A stretch of 64,000 nt of DNA from Geobacter sp. UBA5730 (GCA_002419465.1 DIGE01000002.1:1-64000), one strand, 5' to 3'. Counted from the stretch's first letter, positions 16,996 through 25,412 are shown. Notes: a model not told the origin generated them from the sequence alone. A program made the numbers and translations.

Positions 16996-17663
16996 TGAAT
17001 GAGGCTATACAAGATTTCAAAAGAAGGATCTCTGGAGAGTTCAGCACCATACTCGCTGATCCACCTTGGCAGTTCAATAACCGTACCGGTAAAATGGCAC
17101 CAGAGCATCAGCGTCTGCTTCGTTATCCCACAATGACCATGCAAGAAATCATGGCACTGCCAGTACAAGATGTTGCATCACCGCAAAGCCATCTCTATCT
17201 TTGGGTACCAAATGCATTGCTTGCTGAAGGACTTCAAGTCATGAAGTGCTGGGGCTTTACCTATAAGAGCAATCTTGTTTGGTACAAGACAAGAAAAGAT
17301 GGTGGACCGGATGGCCGGGGGGTTGGTTTTTATTTCAGAAATGTCACAGAACTGATTCTATTTGGTATTCGAGGAAAGATGCGGACGTTAGATCCTGGCC
17401 GACGTCAAGTTAACATCATTTCTTCAAACAAACGGGAACACTCTCGCAAGCCGGATGAACAGTATCAACTCATTGAATCATGTAGTCCAGGTCCTTATCT
17501 TGAACTTTTTTGTCGTCACCCCCAACCAGGCTGGGTTGCATGGGGTAATGAAATTTCCGATGAAGGTACTCAACGCAATGGTGTCATCTGGAACAAACAA
17601 AAAATAATTGAACCACCACAACCTCGTTTATTTGAAAGAGCACCTAAGTACAATGCAAAATAA
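16995..17663 (+). CDS. MT-A70-family adenine-N6 DNA methyltransferase
   Basis: A 222-residue MT-A70-type methylase. The catalytic DPPW motif is at 22-25 (ILADPPWQF), with the LYLWVPN and WGFTYKSNLVWYKT segments of the family and a late SAM-binding region (SPGPYLELFCRHPQPGWVAWGNE, about 160-180). The ATG at 16995 overlaps the nuclease stop by 1 nt and has GAGG 7 nt upstream; a TTG 6 nt earlier is less likely. It should methylate adenine in the site cut by its partner nuclease and protect host DNA. Base composition is AT-rich like the nuclease and unlike purQ, which starts 41 nt downstream. Confidence 0.9.
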   Translation: MNEAIQDFKRRISGEFSTILADPPWQFNNRTGKMAPEHQRLLRYPTMTMQEIMALPVQDVASPQSHLYLWVPNALLAEGLQVMKCWGFTYKSNLVWYKTRKDGGPDGRGVGFYFRNVTELILFGIRGKMRTLDPGRRQVNIISSNKREHSRKPDEQYQLIESCSPGPYLELFCRHPQPGWVAWGNEISDEGTQRNGVIWNKQKIIEPPQPRLFERAPKYNAK

Positions 17664-17704
17664 TCTCTCTCGAATAATCTATTTAGAAAAAGGCTAAAAC
17701 TAAC

Positions 17705-18532
17705 ATGAGTACAACCCGCGCTATTGTAATTACCGGCAACGGCACCAACTGCGAGATGGAGGCGGCCCACGCCTGCCGGCTGGGTGGCTTTGACGAGGCC
17801 AGGATCGTCCATATTGCCGAGATTCTGTCCGGCGAGGTCCGTCTTGACAACTATCACTTTCTGAACCTGACCGGCGGTTTTCTGGACGGCGACGATCTGG
17901 GCAGCGCCAAGGCCCAGGCCAACCGGCTGAAAAACGCGACGATCAGCGGCGGCACTGAAAAACTGGTGGAGCAGTTCACCCGTTTTATCAACGCCGGCAA
18001 GCTGGTGCTGGGGGTCTGCAACGGCTTCCAGCTGATGGTCAAGATGGGGATGCTGCCGGCCCTGGACGGCAACGACCTGACCCAGACCGTCACTCTCTCC
18101 CACAATGATTCTGGCCGGTTTCAGGACCGCTGGTGCTACCTGAAAGCCGATCCCCAATCCCCCTGCGTCTTTACCAAAGGGATCGCACAAGGGATCTACC
18201 TGCCGGTGCGCCACGGTGAAGGAAAGTTTCTGACCGATATGCCGCAAACCCTGGATCGGATCGAGGCCAATCACCTGGCCGTGCTGAAATACAGCACCGC
18301 CGATTTTGACGAGCCCACCATGCAGTTTCCGGCCAACCCCAACGGCTCCACCAACGCCATCGCCGGTCTGTGCGACCCCACCGGCCGCCTGTTCGGCCTG
18401 ATGCCTCACCCGGAGGCCTTTGTCCACTATACCCAGCATCCCCGCTGGACCCGTGAACAGTTGCCGGAAGAAGGGGATGGCCTGATCCTGTACAAAAACG
18501 CAGCGGAATTTGTGAGGGAAAACCTGCTATGA
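17705..18532 (+). CDS. purQ: FGAM synthase glutaminase subunit PurQ
   Basis: A class I glutamine amidotransferase subunit of 275 residues, which releases ammonia from glutamine for PurL. The nucleophile is Cys in LGVCNGFQLM (about residue 102), the catalytic His/Glu lie in MPHPEAF (about 225-230), and the N-terminal VITGNGTNCEMEAAHACRLGGF is typical. It is longer than the 230-residue PurQ of Bacillus, as in other proteobacterial-type relatives. It is separated from purSL by the restriction-modification pair, leaving its own weak AAAAAGG ribosome-binding site. It overlaps purF by 4 nt. Confidence 0.95.
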   Translation: MSTTRAIVITGNGTNCEMEAAHACRLGGFDEARIVHIAEILSGEVRLDNYHFLNLTGGFLDGDDLGSAKAQANRLKNATISGGTEKLVEQFTRFINAGKLVLGVCNGFQLMVKMGMLPALDGNDLTQTVTLSHNDSGRFQDRWCYLKADPQSPCVFTKGIAQGIYLPVRHGEGKFLTDMPQTLDRIEANHLAVLKYSTADFDEPTMQFPANPNGSTNAIAGLCDPTGRLFGLMPHPEAFVHYTQHPRWTREQLPEEGDGLILYKNAAEFVRENLL

Positions 18533-19956
18533 AACTCAACCGCCCCGAAGAAGAATGCGGCGTATTCGGCATCTACGGCCACCCAGAAGCCGCCAACCTG
18601 ACCTATCTGGGCCTGTATGCCCTGCAGCATCGCGGCCAGGAAAGCTGCGGCATCGTCTCCTCCGACGGCGATGAGCTACACGCCCACAAACGGATGGGGC
18701 TGGTGGCCGATGTCTTCAGCAACCCGAAGGTGTTTGAGAAGCTGCCCGGCAAATCAGCCATCGGCCATGTGCGTTACTCCACGGCTGGTGCCTCGGTGGA
18801 AAAAAACGTGCAGCCGATCATGGTGGACTACTCCCGCGGCTCAATTGCGGTTGCCCACAACGGCAACCTGGTCAACGCCAACCTGCTCAAGGCGGAGTTG
18901 GAGGCCTACGGTTCCATCTTCCAGACCACCATGGATACCGAGATCATCATCCACCTGCTGGCCATCTCACGGACCCATTCGCTGGTGGAACGGATCGGTG
19001 ATGCCCTGAACCGGGTCAAAGGGGCCTACTGCCTGCTGTTTCTGACCGAGACCCGCATGATCGCCGTGCGCGACCCCCACGGTTTCCGTCCCTTGTGCCT
19101 GGGCAAGCTGGGTGATGGCTGGGTCGTGGCCTCGGAGAGCTGTGCCCTGGACCTGATTGAAGCCACCTTTGTGCGCGAGGTTGAGCCGGGCGAGATGCTG
19201 GTCTTCACCAAAGACGGCCAGATGCAGTCACTGTTCCCGTTCAAAAAACTCGAACCGACCCCCTGTATCTTCGAGTTTGTCTACTTTGCCCGGCCCGATT
19301 CAACCATCTTCGGCAAGAACGTTTATCAGGTCAGAAAAGAACTGGGACGTCAACTGGCCCGTGAACATGGGGTGGAGGCCGACGTGGTGATCGCCGTGCC
19401 GGATTCGGGCGTACCGGCGGCCATGGGCTTCGCCGAACAGTCCGGCATCCCCTTTGAATTGGGCCTGATCCGCAACCATTACGTGGGCCGCACCTTTATC
19501 GAGCCGGCCCAGGCGATCCGCCACTTCGGGGTCAAGATCAAGCTGAACCCGGTGCGTGAGCTGCTGGAGGGCAGACGGGTGGTGGTGGTGGACGATTCGA
19601 TCGTGCGGGGCACCACCTCCCGCAAGATCGTCAAGATGGTCCGCAACGCCGGGGCCAGGGAGGTCCATATGCGCATCTCCTCCCCCCCCACCAGCTACCC
19701 CTGTTTCTACGGCATTGACACCCCCAACCGTAAAGAGCTGATCTCTTCGTCACATACCCTGGACGAGATCCGTCGCTACATCACTGCCGATTCGCTGGGT
19801 TATCTCTCGGAAGACGGGCTGGTGCAGGCCACCGGCCTCAAGCATAGCTTCTGCACCGCCTGTTTTACCGGCGAGTACCCGATCAACTTTCCGATGCCAA
19901 CCCAGATTCCCCAAATGGGACTATTTTCCAAAGATGAGGAGTACATCGAACAATGA
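18529..19956 (+). CDS. purF: Amidophosphoribosyltransferase PurF
   Basis: Glutamine PRPP amidotransferase of 475 residues catalysing the committed step of purine synthesis. The N-terminal nucleophile class II glutaminase domain has its Cys at residue 10 (EEECGVFGIYG), implying a nine-residue propeptide that is removed, as in the Bacillus-type enzyme. The C-terminal phosphoribosyltransferase domain has the PRPP loop VVVVDDSIVRGTTSRKIV (about 350-367). Late Cys residues (PTSYPCFYG, HSFCTACFTGEYP) match the Fe-S-binding type. It overlaps purQ and pyrE by 4 nt on each side. Confidence 0.97.
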   Translation: MKLNRPEEECGVFGIYGHPEAANLTYLGLYALQHRGQESCGIVSSDGDELHAHKRMGLVADVFSNPKVFEKLPGKSAIGHVRYSTAGASVEKNVQPIMVDYSRGSIAVAHNGNLVNANLLKAELEAYGSIFQTTMDTEIIIHLLAISRTHSLVERIGDALNRVKGAYCLLFLTETRMIAVRDPHGFRPLCLGKLGDGWVVASESCALDLIEATFVREVEPGEMLVFTKDGQMQSLFPFKKLEPTPCIFEFVYFARPDSTIFGKNVYQVRKELGRQLAREHGVEADVVIAVPDSGVPAAMGFAEQSGIPFELGLIRNHYVGRTFIEPAQAIRHFGVKIKLNPVRELLEGRRVVVVDDSIVRGTTSRKIVKMVRNAGAREVHMRISSPPTSYPCFYGIDTPNRKELISSSHTLDEIRRYITADSLGYLSEDGLVQATGLKHSFCTACFTGEYPINFPMPTQIPQMGLFSKDEEYIEQ

Positions 19957-20504
19957 CCGACCGTGAAAAGCTGAAACAGATCATCCTGGAGCTGTCCTAC
20001 GAAAAACGTCTGGTCACCCTGGCTTCCGGCCGTCAGAGCGACTTTTATTTTGACGGCAAGCAGACCACCCTGCATGCCGAAGGTGGCCTGCTGGTAGGCA
20101 AGCTGTTCTATGAAGCGATCAAGGACGTACCCGGCGTACAGGCCGTGGGCGGCATCACCCTGGGGGCCGACCCGATCGCCACTGCCACCTCCATCGCCGC
20201 CTGCCTGGACGGCAACCCGTTGCATGCCTTCATCATCCGCAAGGAACCCAAAGGCCACGGCACCGGCCAGTGGCTGGAGGGCCGCAAGAACCTGCCCCCC
20301 GGCACCAAGGTGGTAATTGTCGAGGATGTGGTCACCACCGGCGGTTCCTCCATGAAGGCGGTCAACCGCGCCAAAGAGGAAGGGCTGGACGTGCTGGGAA
20401 TTGTCTCGCTGGTGGACCGCGAAGAAGGCGGCCGCGAGAACATCGAAGCGGAAGGCTATTGGTTGAAAGCCATTTTCTCCAAAAGTCAACTTGTAGGTGC
20501 ATGA
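19953..20504 (+). CDS. pyrE: Orotate phosphoribosyltransferase
   Basis: A 183-residue type I phosphoribosyltransferase converting orotate and PRPP to orotidine 5'-phosphate in pyrimidine synthesis. The PRPP-binding motif VVIVEDVVTTGGSSMKAV is at about 117-134. LASGRQSDFYFDGKQTTL near the N-terminus is the family's orotate/PRPP region, and the flexible catalytic loop (FIIRKEPKGHGTGQWLEG, about 90-107) is present. It is coupled by 4-nt overlaps to purF upstream and tlyA downstream, joining purine and pyrimidine synthesis in one transcript. Confidence 0.96.
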   Translation: MTDREKLKQIILELSYEKRLVTLASGRQSDFYFDGKQTTLHAEGGLLVGKLFYEAIKDVPGVQAVGGITLGADPIATATSIAACLDGNPLHAFIIRKEPKGHGTGQWLEGRKNLPPGTKVVIVEDVVTTGGSSMKAVNRAKEEGLDVLGIVSLVDREEGGRENIEAEGYWLKAIFSKSQLVGA

Positions 20505-21250
20505 GCACCAAGCAGCGCCTTGATAGACTGATGGTGGCACGAGGCCTGGCCCCTTCACGCGAGAAAGCCCAGGCCTTGATCATGGCCGGCCAGGTGGTGG
20601 TGGGCGACCATGCGGCTGAGAAAGCCGGGCAGCAGGTGACTGACGAGGTCGAGATCAGGATCAAGGGCGAGCTGCTGCCCTACGTCAGCCGGGGAGGACT
20701 TAAGCTTGAAAAGGGTTTGAATGCCTTCGCTATCCAGGTGACAGGTAGGATTGCCATTGATGTCGGCGCCTCAACTGGCGGTTTCACCGACTGCCTGTTG
20801 CAGCGCGGGGCCAACCGGGTCTATGCGGTGGATGTGGGCTATGGCCAGTTGGCCTGGAAGCTTCGTGAGGATGCACGGGTGGTTGTGATGGAAAAGACCA
20901 ACATTCGCCACCTGCAACCGGAGCAGCTTAAGCCTCTGCCTGATCTGGCAGTGATCGACGCCTCGTTCATCTCGCTGAATCTGGTGCTGCCCCCCACCCT
21001 GGCACTGTTGACCCGGCCAGCCGAGGTGGTGGCCCTGGTGAAACCCCAGTTTGAGGTAGGCAAGGGAGCGGTAGGCAAAGGCGGTATCGTACGGGATTCC
21101 AAGCTGCACGACGAGGTGCTGCAGCGGATGGGAGCGCTGGCTGCCGAGCTGGGAGCCGACCTGCTGGGTATCTGCGATTCACCGATCACCGGGGCTGATG
21201 GCAACCGGGAATTCCTGATGGGGCTGCGAATCAAGGAGGCAACTGCATGA
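20501..21250 (+). CDS. tlyA: TlyA-family RNA 2'-O-methyltransferase
   Basis: A 249-residue protein with an N-terminal S4 RNA-binding domain (RLDRLMVARGLAPSREKAQALIMAGQVVV, residues 5-33) and an FtsJ-like Rossmann methyltransferase domain (AIDVGASTGGFTDCLLQRGA at about 82-101, then DLAVIDASFISL). TlyA enzymes add 2'-O-methyl groups to rRNA, C1920 of 23S and in long forms C1409 of 16S, and affect capreomycin sensitivity. The ATG at 20501 overlaps pyrE by 4 nt. An in-frame upstream extension exists but would lie inside pyrE. Confidence 0.92.
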   Translation: MSTKQRLDRLMVARGLAPSREKAQALIMAGQVVVGDHAAEKAGQQVTDEVEIRIKGELLPYVSRGGLKLEKGLNAFAIQVTGRIAIDVGASTGGFTDCLLQRGANRVYAVDVGYGQLAWKLREDARVVVMEKTNIRHLQPEQLKPLPDLAVIDASFISLNLVLPPTLALLTRPAEVVALVKPQFEVGKGAVGKGGIVRDSKLHDEVLQRMGALAAELGADLLGICDSPITGADGNREFLMGLRIKEATA

Positions 21251-21591
21251 GTACCTGTATCTTCTGTAAGATCATCGCCGGCGAAATCCCGGCCACAAAG
21301 GTCTACGAAGATGACCTGATGGTGGCGATCGAGGATATTGCCCCCAAAGCGCCATTGCACCTGCTGCTGATGCCGAAGCGGCACTTCAGCAACTGCCTGG
21401 ACATGGCAGCACAGGATGACGCCACCGTGGGACACCTGTTCCGGGTGGCCGGCCAGCTGGTCCGCGAACGGAGCCTGTCAGCAGAGGGCTTCCGGCTGGT
21501 GCAAAATAATGGGGTCAATGCCGGGCAAACCGTATTGCACCTGCACATCCACCTGCTGGCCGGGAGAGAGCTACAGTGGCCCCCGGGGTAG
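21247..21591 (+). CDS. HIT-family nucleotide hydrolase
   Basis: A 114-residue histidine-triad protein of the HINT/PKCI branch. N-terminal CIFCKIIAGEIPATKVYEDD supplies CxxC zinc-type residues, and the triad HLHIH lies at about 100-104 after NNGVNAGQTVLHL. Such enzymes hydrolyse nucleoside phosphoramidates and adenylated adducts. It overlaps tlyA by 4 nt. A small Cys protein starts inside its last codons. Confidence 0.93.
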   Translation: MSTCIFCKIIAGEIPATKVYEDDLMVAIEDIAPKAPLHLLLMPKRHFSNCLDMAAQDDATVGHLFRVAGQLVRERSLSAEGFRLVQNNGVNAGQTVLHLHIHLLAGRELQWPPG

Positions 21592-21773
21592 TTAAGAAAA
21601 AAAGACAGAAGCAGGAGACTATCACTCCCAACAAGCTCTGCGCCCGTTGCAGGAGAAGTTGCAAACAACCGGTCTCTGCAGTGGTCGCCTCCTGCCCGCG
21701 CTACTACCCGCTGCACAAAAAGCAGCAGGTAGTCAAAGAGTGGAAACAACAGGACCTGTTCGTCGATGCCTGA
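21576..21773 (+). CDS. Small four-cysteine basic protein
   Basis: I do not recognise this 65-residue protein. It is strongly basic (about 15 Lys/Arg) with four Cys in CARCRRSCKQP and SCPRYYP, a spacing that could bind zinc or a metal cluster. The only plausible start is GTG 21576, 16 nt inside the HIT gene. The ferredoxin gene overlaps its end by 8 nt, so the dense overlapping chain supports it as real. Confidence 0.55.
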   Translation: MAPGVVKKKRQKQETITPNKLCARCRRSCKQPVSAVVASCPRYYPLHKKQQVVKEWKQQDLFVDA

Positions 21774-21996
21774 GGGCCGACAACTCCCGCTCCATGGCGT
21801 GCGGCGCTGTTCCGGCTGTGGCCGTTGCGTGGCAGCCTGTCCTGAGCGGATCATCACCCTTACGCTGCACAATCACCGTAAACAGGCCGTAATCACCGAT
21901 CCTGGGCGCTGCACCGCATGCGGAGCCTGTATTGCGGCCTGCCCACTCAGCGGTCCTGCTCCCCCTGACGATCAAGCACCCTCGACAAAAACCTGA
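21766..21996 (+). CDS. 2[4Fe-4S] ferredoxin
   Basis: A 76-residue bacterial-type ferredoxin with two complete CxxCxxCxxxC(P) motifs: Cys15/18/21/25 (CSGCGRCVAACP) and Cys49/52/55/59 (CTACGACIAACP). It should carry low-potential electrons in the cytoplasm. The partner enzyme is not evident. It ends the purSL-ferredoxin chain, overlapping the small Cys protein by 8 nt. The C-terminal 15 residues are Pro-rich and probably disordered. Confidence 0.88.
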   Translation: MPEGRQLPLHGVRRCSGCGRCVAACPERIITLTLHNHRKQAVITDPGRCTACGACIAACPLSGPAPPDDQAPSTKT

Positions 21997-22041
21997 TTCG
22001 CATTAATAAAAAACTATTATCCTTTCAACGTTGCAGAAAAT

Positions 22042-22069
22042 TTGACGTTTCAGATTTTTGCGGTATACT
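22042..22069 (+). promoter_or_regulatory. Sigma-70-type promoter
   Basis: TTGACG (22042-22047) and TATACT (22064-22069) are 16 nt apart, upstream of the small exported protein at 22212, leaving a 5' UTR of about 135 nt. Confidence 0.6.
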
Positions 22070-22211
22070 TCTTCAGCAACAGTGCCACCAAAAAACTATC
22101 GAACCGCGCCACCATCACCGCAAGCGGTTTTTTGCAACGGCACCTGCAACAGATAATTTCAGCCTCATCTTACCCGGCCGCACCAGGTGCGGCTTACCAC
22201 AGGAGGAATTT

Positions 22212-22508
22212 ATGAAGAAGCTGAGCACGTTGGTTGTAATGTTGGTCCTGTTGGCATGCAGTACCTCGGCCTTTGCAGGAACCATCAAGATGATCGGTAC
22301 GGTTACCGGGATCAAAATCCAGGGTAACGGAGCCGATATAACCCTCAAAGATCGCAAAACTGAGGCACCGATCGCCCTGAAGGTAACCAACCCGATGGAG
22401 CTGGACAAGTACAAAGACAAAAAAATCAGGGTCGGAGACGAACTGCGGATCATTTACGACAGCGACACCAAGATCATCAAGCGAGCCCAGAAAACTGCCG
22501 GTTGCTGA
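22212..22508 (+). CDS. Small exported protein, unknown function
   Basis: A 98-residue protein with a Sec signal peptide (MKKLSTLVVMLVLLACSTSAFA, cleavage before GTIKM). The mature 76 residues are Lys-rich and beta-patterned (MIGTVTGIKIQGNGADITLKDRK... RVGDELRIIYDSDT), resembling a small OB-like or SH3-like barrel. A Cys in the signal region (LLACST) could alternatively be a lipobox, but ordinary Sec cleavage looks better. AGGAGG sits 5 nt before the ATG, one of the strongest sites in the window, so it is probably abundant. It has its own promoter and terminator; function is unknown. Confidence 0.8.
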   Translation: MKKLSTLVVMLVLLACSTSAFAGTIKMIGTVTGIKIQGNGADITLKDRKTEAPIALKVTNPMELDKYKDKKIRVGDELRIIYDSDTKIIKRAQKTAGC

Positions 22509-22527
22509 CAAGCCGGCGAGCGTTCCA

Positions 22528-22560
22528 CGACAAGAGGGCCCTTGACGGGCCCCCTTGTCG
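22528..22560 (+). terminator. Terminator after small exported protein
   Basis: CGACAAGAGGGCCC pairs with GGGCCCCCTTGTCG around TTGAC, with a single mismatch in 14 bp, and lies 20 nt past the stop. The T tract is poor. Confidence 0.65.
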
Positions 22561-22657
22561 TTCTGCACCGCTCCAACAAGGCTACCTGCAAGCAACCTGC
22601 CCCTCACGATCAGCCTCAAACAAAACCTGTCCAAACGCCCCATCCAGCTTTTTCTCC

Positions 22658-22685
22658 TTGATTTACCTAACGATATTGTGATAAA
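22658..22685 (+). promoter_or_regulatory. Possible rpsB promoter
   Basis: TTGATT (22658-22663) and GATAAA (22680-22685) are 16 nt apart, in a locally AT-rich stretch 107 nt before rpsB. The rest of the 22561-22791 gap shows no gene. A short TCCCT/AGGGA pairing near 22733-22754 may be part of the leader. Confidence 0.4.
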
Positions 22686-22791
22686 AAAATCTGCTTTTCA
22701 ATTCACACGCTTCGAGCAAAAACCGGCGGTGTCCCTTTAGTCACGTGCAGGGATTCAGACGAAGCGGAGGAAAAACCAAAGGAGAATCAGT

Positions 22792-23565
22792 ATGTCAAGC
22801 ATCAGCATGAAGGAACTGCTGGAGGCCGGCGTCCACTTCGGCCACCAGACCAAACGTTGGAACCCCAAGATGAAACCCTACATCTTCGGGGCACGGAACG
22901 GCATCTACATCATCGACCTGCAGAAGACCGTCCGCTACTTCAAATCCGCCTACAACTTTGTCAAAGATTCCGTTGAGCAGGGCAACACGATCCTGTTCGT
23001 CGGCACCAAGAAGCAAGCCCAGGATTCGGTGGCTGAAGAGGCATCGCGCTGTGGCCAGTACTATGTCAATCAGCGCTGGCTGGGCGGCATGCTGACCAAC
23101 TTCTCCACCGTCAAGCAGAGCATCGAGCGCCTGAAGAAGCTGGACGCCATGTTCGAGGACGGCACCATTGATGCCTACACAAAAAAAGAAGCGCTCAAGA
23201 TGGACAAGGAGCGTGAAAAGCTGGAGAAGGTGCTGGGCGGCATCAAAAACATGCACAAACTGCCCGGCCTGATGTTCGTGATCGACCCCAAAAATGAGGA
23301 AATCGCCGTTCAGGAAGCCCAAAAGCTGGGGATTCCGGTGGTGGCCATCGTTGACACCAACTGCGACCCGGACGTGATTGATTACGTGATCCCTGGTAAC
23401 GACGACGCCATCCGGGCTATCCGTCTGCTCTCCTCCAAGATTGCCGATGCCGTGCTGGAAGGCAACGAGTCCCGTAACACCGCTCTGCAAAGCAACGCTG
23501 AAGGCGCCGATGATCTGGCAGCCGCCATGGGCGACAACGAGACCTGTGAGGCTTCTGCAGACTAG
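22792..23565 (+). CDS. rpsB: 30S ribosomal protein S2
   Basis: Ribosomal protein S2, 257 residues. Motifs include LLEAGVHFGHQTKRWNPKMKPYIFGARNGIYIIDLQKT at the N-terminus (shown here in part: VHFGHQTKRWNPKM), NQRWLGGMLTNFSTVKQSI and PGLMFVIDPKNEEIAVQEA, with GIPVVAIVDTNCDPD near the end of the core. The coiled-coil insertion (about 105-150) is present. It binds the 30S platform near the mRNA exit. AAAGGAG lies 7 nt before the ATG. It forms the conserved rpsB-tsf pair. Confidence 0.99.
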   Translation: MSSISMKELLEAGVHFGHQTKRWNPKMKPYIFGARNGIYIIDLQKTVRYFKSAYNFVKDSVEQGNTILFVGTKKQAQDSVAEEASRCGQYYVNQRWLGGMLTNFSTVKQSIERLKKLDAMFEDGTIDAYTKKEALKMDKEREKLEKVLGGIKNMHKLPGLMFVIDPKNEEIAVQEAQKLGIPVVAIVDTNCDPDVIDYVIPGNDDAIRAIRLLSSKIADAVLEGNESRNTALQSNAEGADDLAAAMGDNETCEASAD

Positions 23566-23620
23566 TTTACGCAACAGATTACAACTGACCACCCTGGTGT
23601 GGTTCGGAGGATAGAAGATC

Positions 23621-24547
23621 ATGGCCATCACCGCAGCACAGATTAATGAACTGAGAAAGACCACCGGCGCCGGAATGCTGGATTGCAAGAAGGCGCTTGA
23701 AGAGATGGGCGGCGAGATGGACCATGCCGTCGATTACCTGCGCAAAAAAGGCCTGGCTGCTGCATCCAAAAAGGCCGGCCGCGCCGCCACCGAAGGGATG
23801 GTGGCAACTGCCATTTCCGCCGACGGCAAAAAGGGCGTGCTGGTAGAGATCAACAGCGAGACCGACTTCGTTGCCAAGAACGACACATTCCAGGCATTTG
23901 TCAAGCAGGTGGCCGACCATGTCCTGCAGAAGGATCCGGCCGACCTGGAGGCTCTGCTGGCTCAACCCTTTGCTGCTGACGAAGCCAAGACTGTCCAGGG
24001 ACTGCTGACCGAGTCCATCGCCCTGATCGGCGAAAACATGCAGATCCGCCGTTTTGCCAGCTTCAGCGTTGCCGGCAACGGCATGGTCGGTTCCTACATC
24101 CACGCCGGCGGCAAGATCGGTGTCCTGGTTGAGGCTGCCTTTGACGGCGCAGCCGATCAACGTCTGGCAGCTGCTCTGCGCGACGTGGCCATGCATGTGG
24201 CCGCCGCCGCTCCTTCCTACCTGCAGCGCAACGAAGTACCGGGTGATGTGCTGGAGCGGGAGAAGGGGATTTATCGCGACAAGGCCCGCCAGACCGGCAA
24301 GCCGGATAACATTATCGAAAAGATTCTCGAAGGTCAGGTCAACAAGTTCTACGGTGAGATCTGCCTGCTAGAACAAGCCTTCGTAAAAGACCCTGACAAA
24401 ACGGTCCAGAAGTATCTGGCCGATACCGGCAAAGAGCTGGGGGGTGCCATCACCCTGACGCGCTTTACCAAGTTTGTCCTGGGGGAGGGACTTGAAAAGA
24501 AGGAATCTGACTTTGCCGCCGAAGTGGCGGCGGCGGCCGGACTCTAA
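23621..24547 (+). CDS. tsf: Translation elongation factor Ts
   Basis: Nucleotide exchange factor for EF-Tu, 308 residues. The N-terminal UBA-like domain with LRKTTGAGMLDCKKALEE is at about 11-28, followed by the two core subdomains with the TDFVAKN motif (about 82-88) that contacts EF-Tu. It is slightly longer than the E. coli protein (283), from extra residues in the second core subdomain. It follows rpsB by 55 nt and is closed by a strong intrinsic terminator. Confidence 0.98.
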   Translation: MAITAAQINELRKTTGAGMLDCKKALEEMGGEMDHAVDYLRKKGLAAASKKAGRAATEGMVATAISADGKKGVLVEINSETDFVAKNDTFQAFVKQVADHVLQKDPADLEALLAQPFAADEAKTVQGLLTESIALIGENMQIRRFASFSVAGNGMVGSYIHAGGKIGVLVEAAFDGAADQRLAAALRDVAMHVAAAAPSYLQRNEVPGDVLEREKGIYRDKARQTGKPDNIIEKILEGQVNKFYGEICLLEQAFVKDPDKTVQKYLADTGKELGGAITLTRFTKFVLGEGLEKKESDFAAEVAAAAGL

Positions 24548-24556
24548 GCAGCCGAG

Positions 24557-24585
24557 AAGCCGGCCCCACCAGGCCGGCTTTTTTT
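24557..24585 (+). terminator. Intrinsic terminator of rpsB-tsf
   Basis: A perfect 9-bp stem AAGCCGGCC / GGCCGGCTT with a 6-nt loop is followed by seven T residues, 10 nt after the tsf stop. Confidence 0.93.
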
Positions 24586-24690
24586 GTATACTTTTTACGT
24601 TCAGCTGAGCACATCGGAACGGGCTGACGAAACTGATGCCGCACGGCATGCCTGCCAGTCTGTCAAATCAGGTATCAAGGGAGAATCTGC

Positions 24691-25410
24691 ATGTCACGAC
24701 AGTCTTACAAGCGCGTACTCCTGAAGCTGTCTGGCGAATCTCTGGCTGGCGACCAGGGGTACGGTATTGATCCCGCCACCATCAGCTCCATAGCTGCCGA
24801 GATCAAGGAAGTGGTGGATGCCGGGACTGAACTGGCCCTGGTAATCGGCGGCGGCAATATCTTCCGCGGCCTGGCCGCCTCTTCCAAGGGGATGGATCGT
24901 GCCAGTGCCGATTACATGGGAATGTTGGCCACCGTCATCAACTCGCTGGCCATGCAGGATGCCCTTGAGAAGCTGGGGGTTTCCACCCGGGTCCAATCGG
25001 CCATTGATATGCAGGAGGTGGCGGAACCTTATATCCGCCGCCGCGCCATCCGTCATCTCGAAAAGGGTCGGGTAGTGATCTTCGGCGCCGGCACCGGTAA
25101 TCCTTATTTCACTACCGATACAGCTGCCAGCCTGCGTGCGATGGAGATCAACGCACAGGTTATCCTGAAAGGTACCAAGGTGGACGGGGTCTACTCAGCC
25201 GACCCCAAAAAGGATTCCACTGCCAAGCGTTATACGGAGCTGACCTACATCGAGGTCCTCCAGCAGGGTCTGCAGGTGATGGATGCCACTGCCATCTCGC
25301 TCTGCATGGACAACAATCTGCCGATCATCGTCTTTGATCTGACCACCCATGGCAACATCAAGAGTGTCATCAGCGGTCAGGCCATCGGAACCATTGTTCA
25401 AGGAGACTAG
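24691..25410 (+). CDS. pyrH: UMP kinase
   Basis: Hexameric bacterial UMP kinase of the amino-acid kinase fold, 239 residues, phosphorylating UMP to UDP. KRVLLKLSGESLAG at about 7-20 is the phosphate-binding N-terminal motif, GGGNIFRG at about 52-59 binds substrate, and TDTAASLRAMEINAQVILKGTKVDGVYSADPKKD (about 147-180) is the nucleotide site. It begins the conserved pyrH-frr-uppS-cdsA-dxr-rseP-tsaB block, separate from rpsB-tsf because of the terminator between them. GGGAG lies 8 nt before the ATG. Confidence 0.98.
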   Translation: MSRQSYKRVLLKLSGESLAGDQGYGIDPATISSIAAEIKEVVDAGTELALVIGGGNIFRGLAASSKGMDRASADYMGMLATVINSLAMQDALEKLGVSTRVQSAIDMQEVAEPYIRRRAIRHLEKGRVVIFGAGTGNPYFTTDTAASLRAMEINAQVILKGTKVDGVYSADPKKDSTAKRYTELTYIEVLQQGLQVMDATAISLCMDNNLPIIVFDLTTHGNIKSVISGQAIGTIVQGD

Positions 25411-25412
25411 TC

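Noticed and set aside
22561..22791. Possible small gene in the gap before rpsB (61-codon frame at 22555-22740)
   Set aside because: No ribosome-binding site, overlaps the upstream terminator and the probable rpsB promoter, and has no motif.
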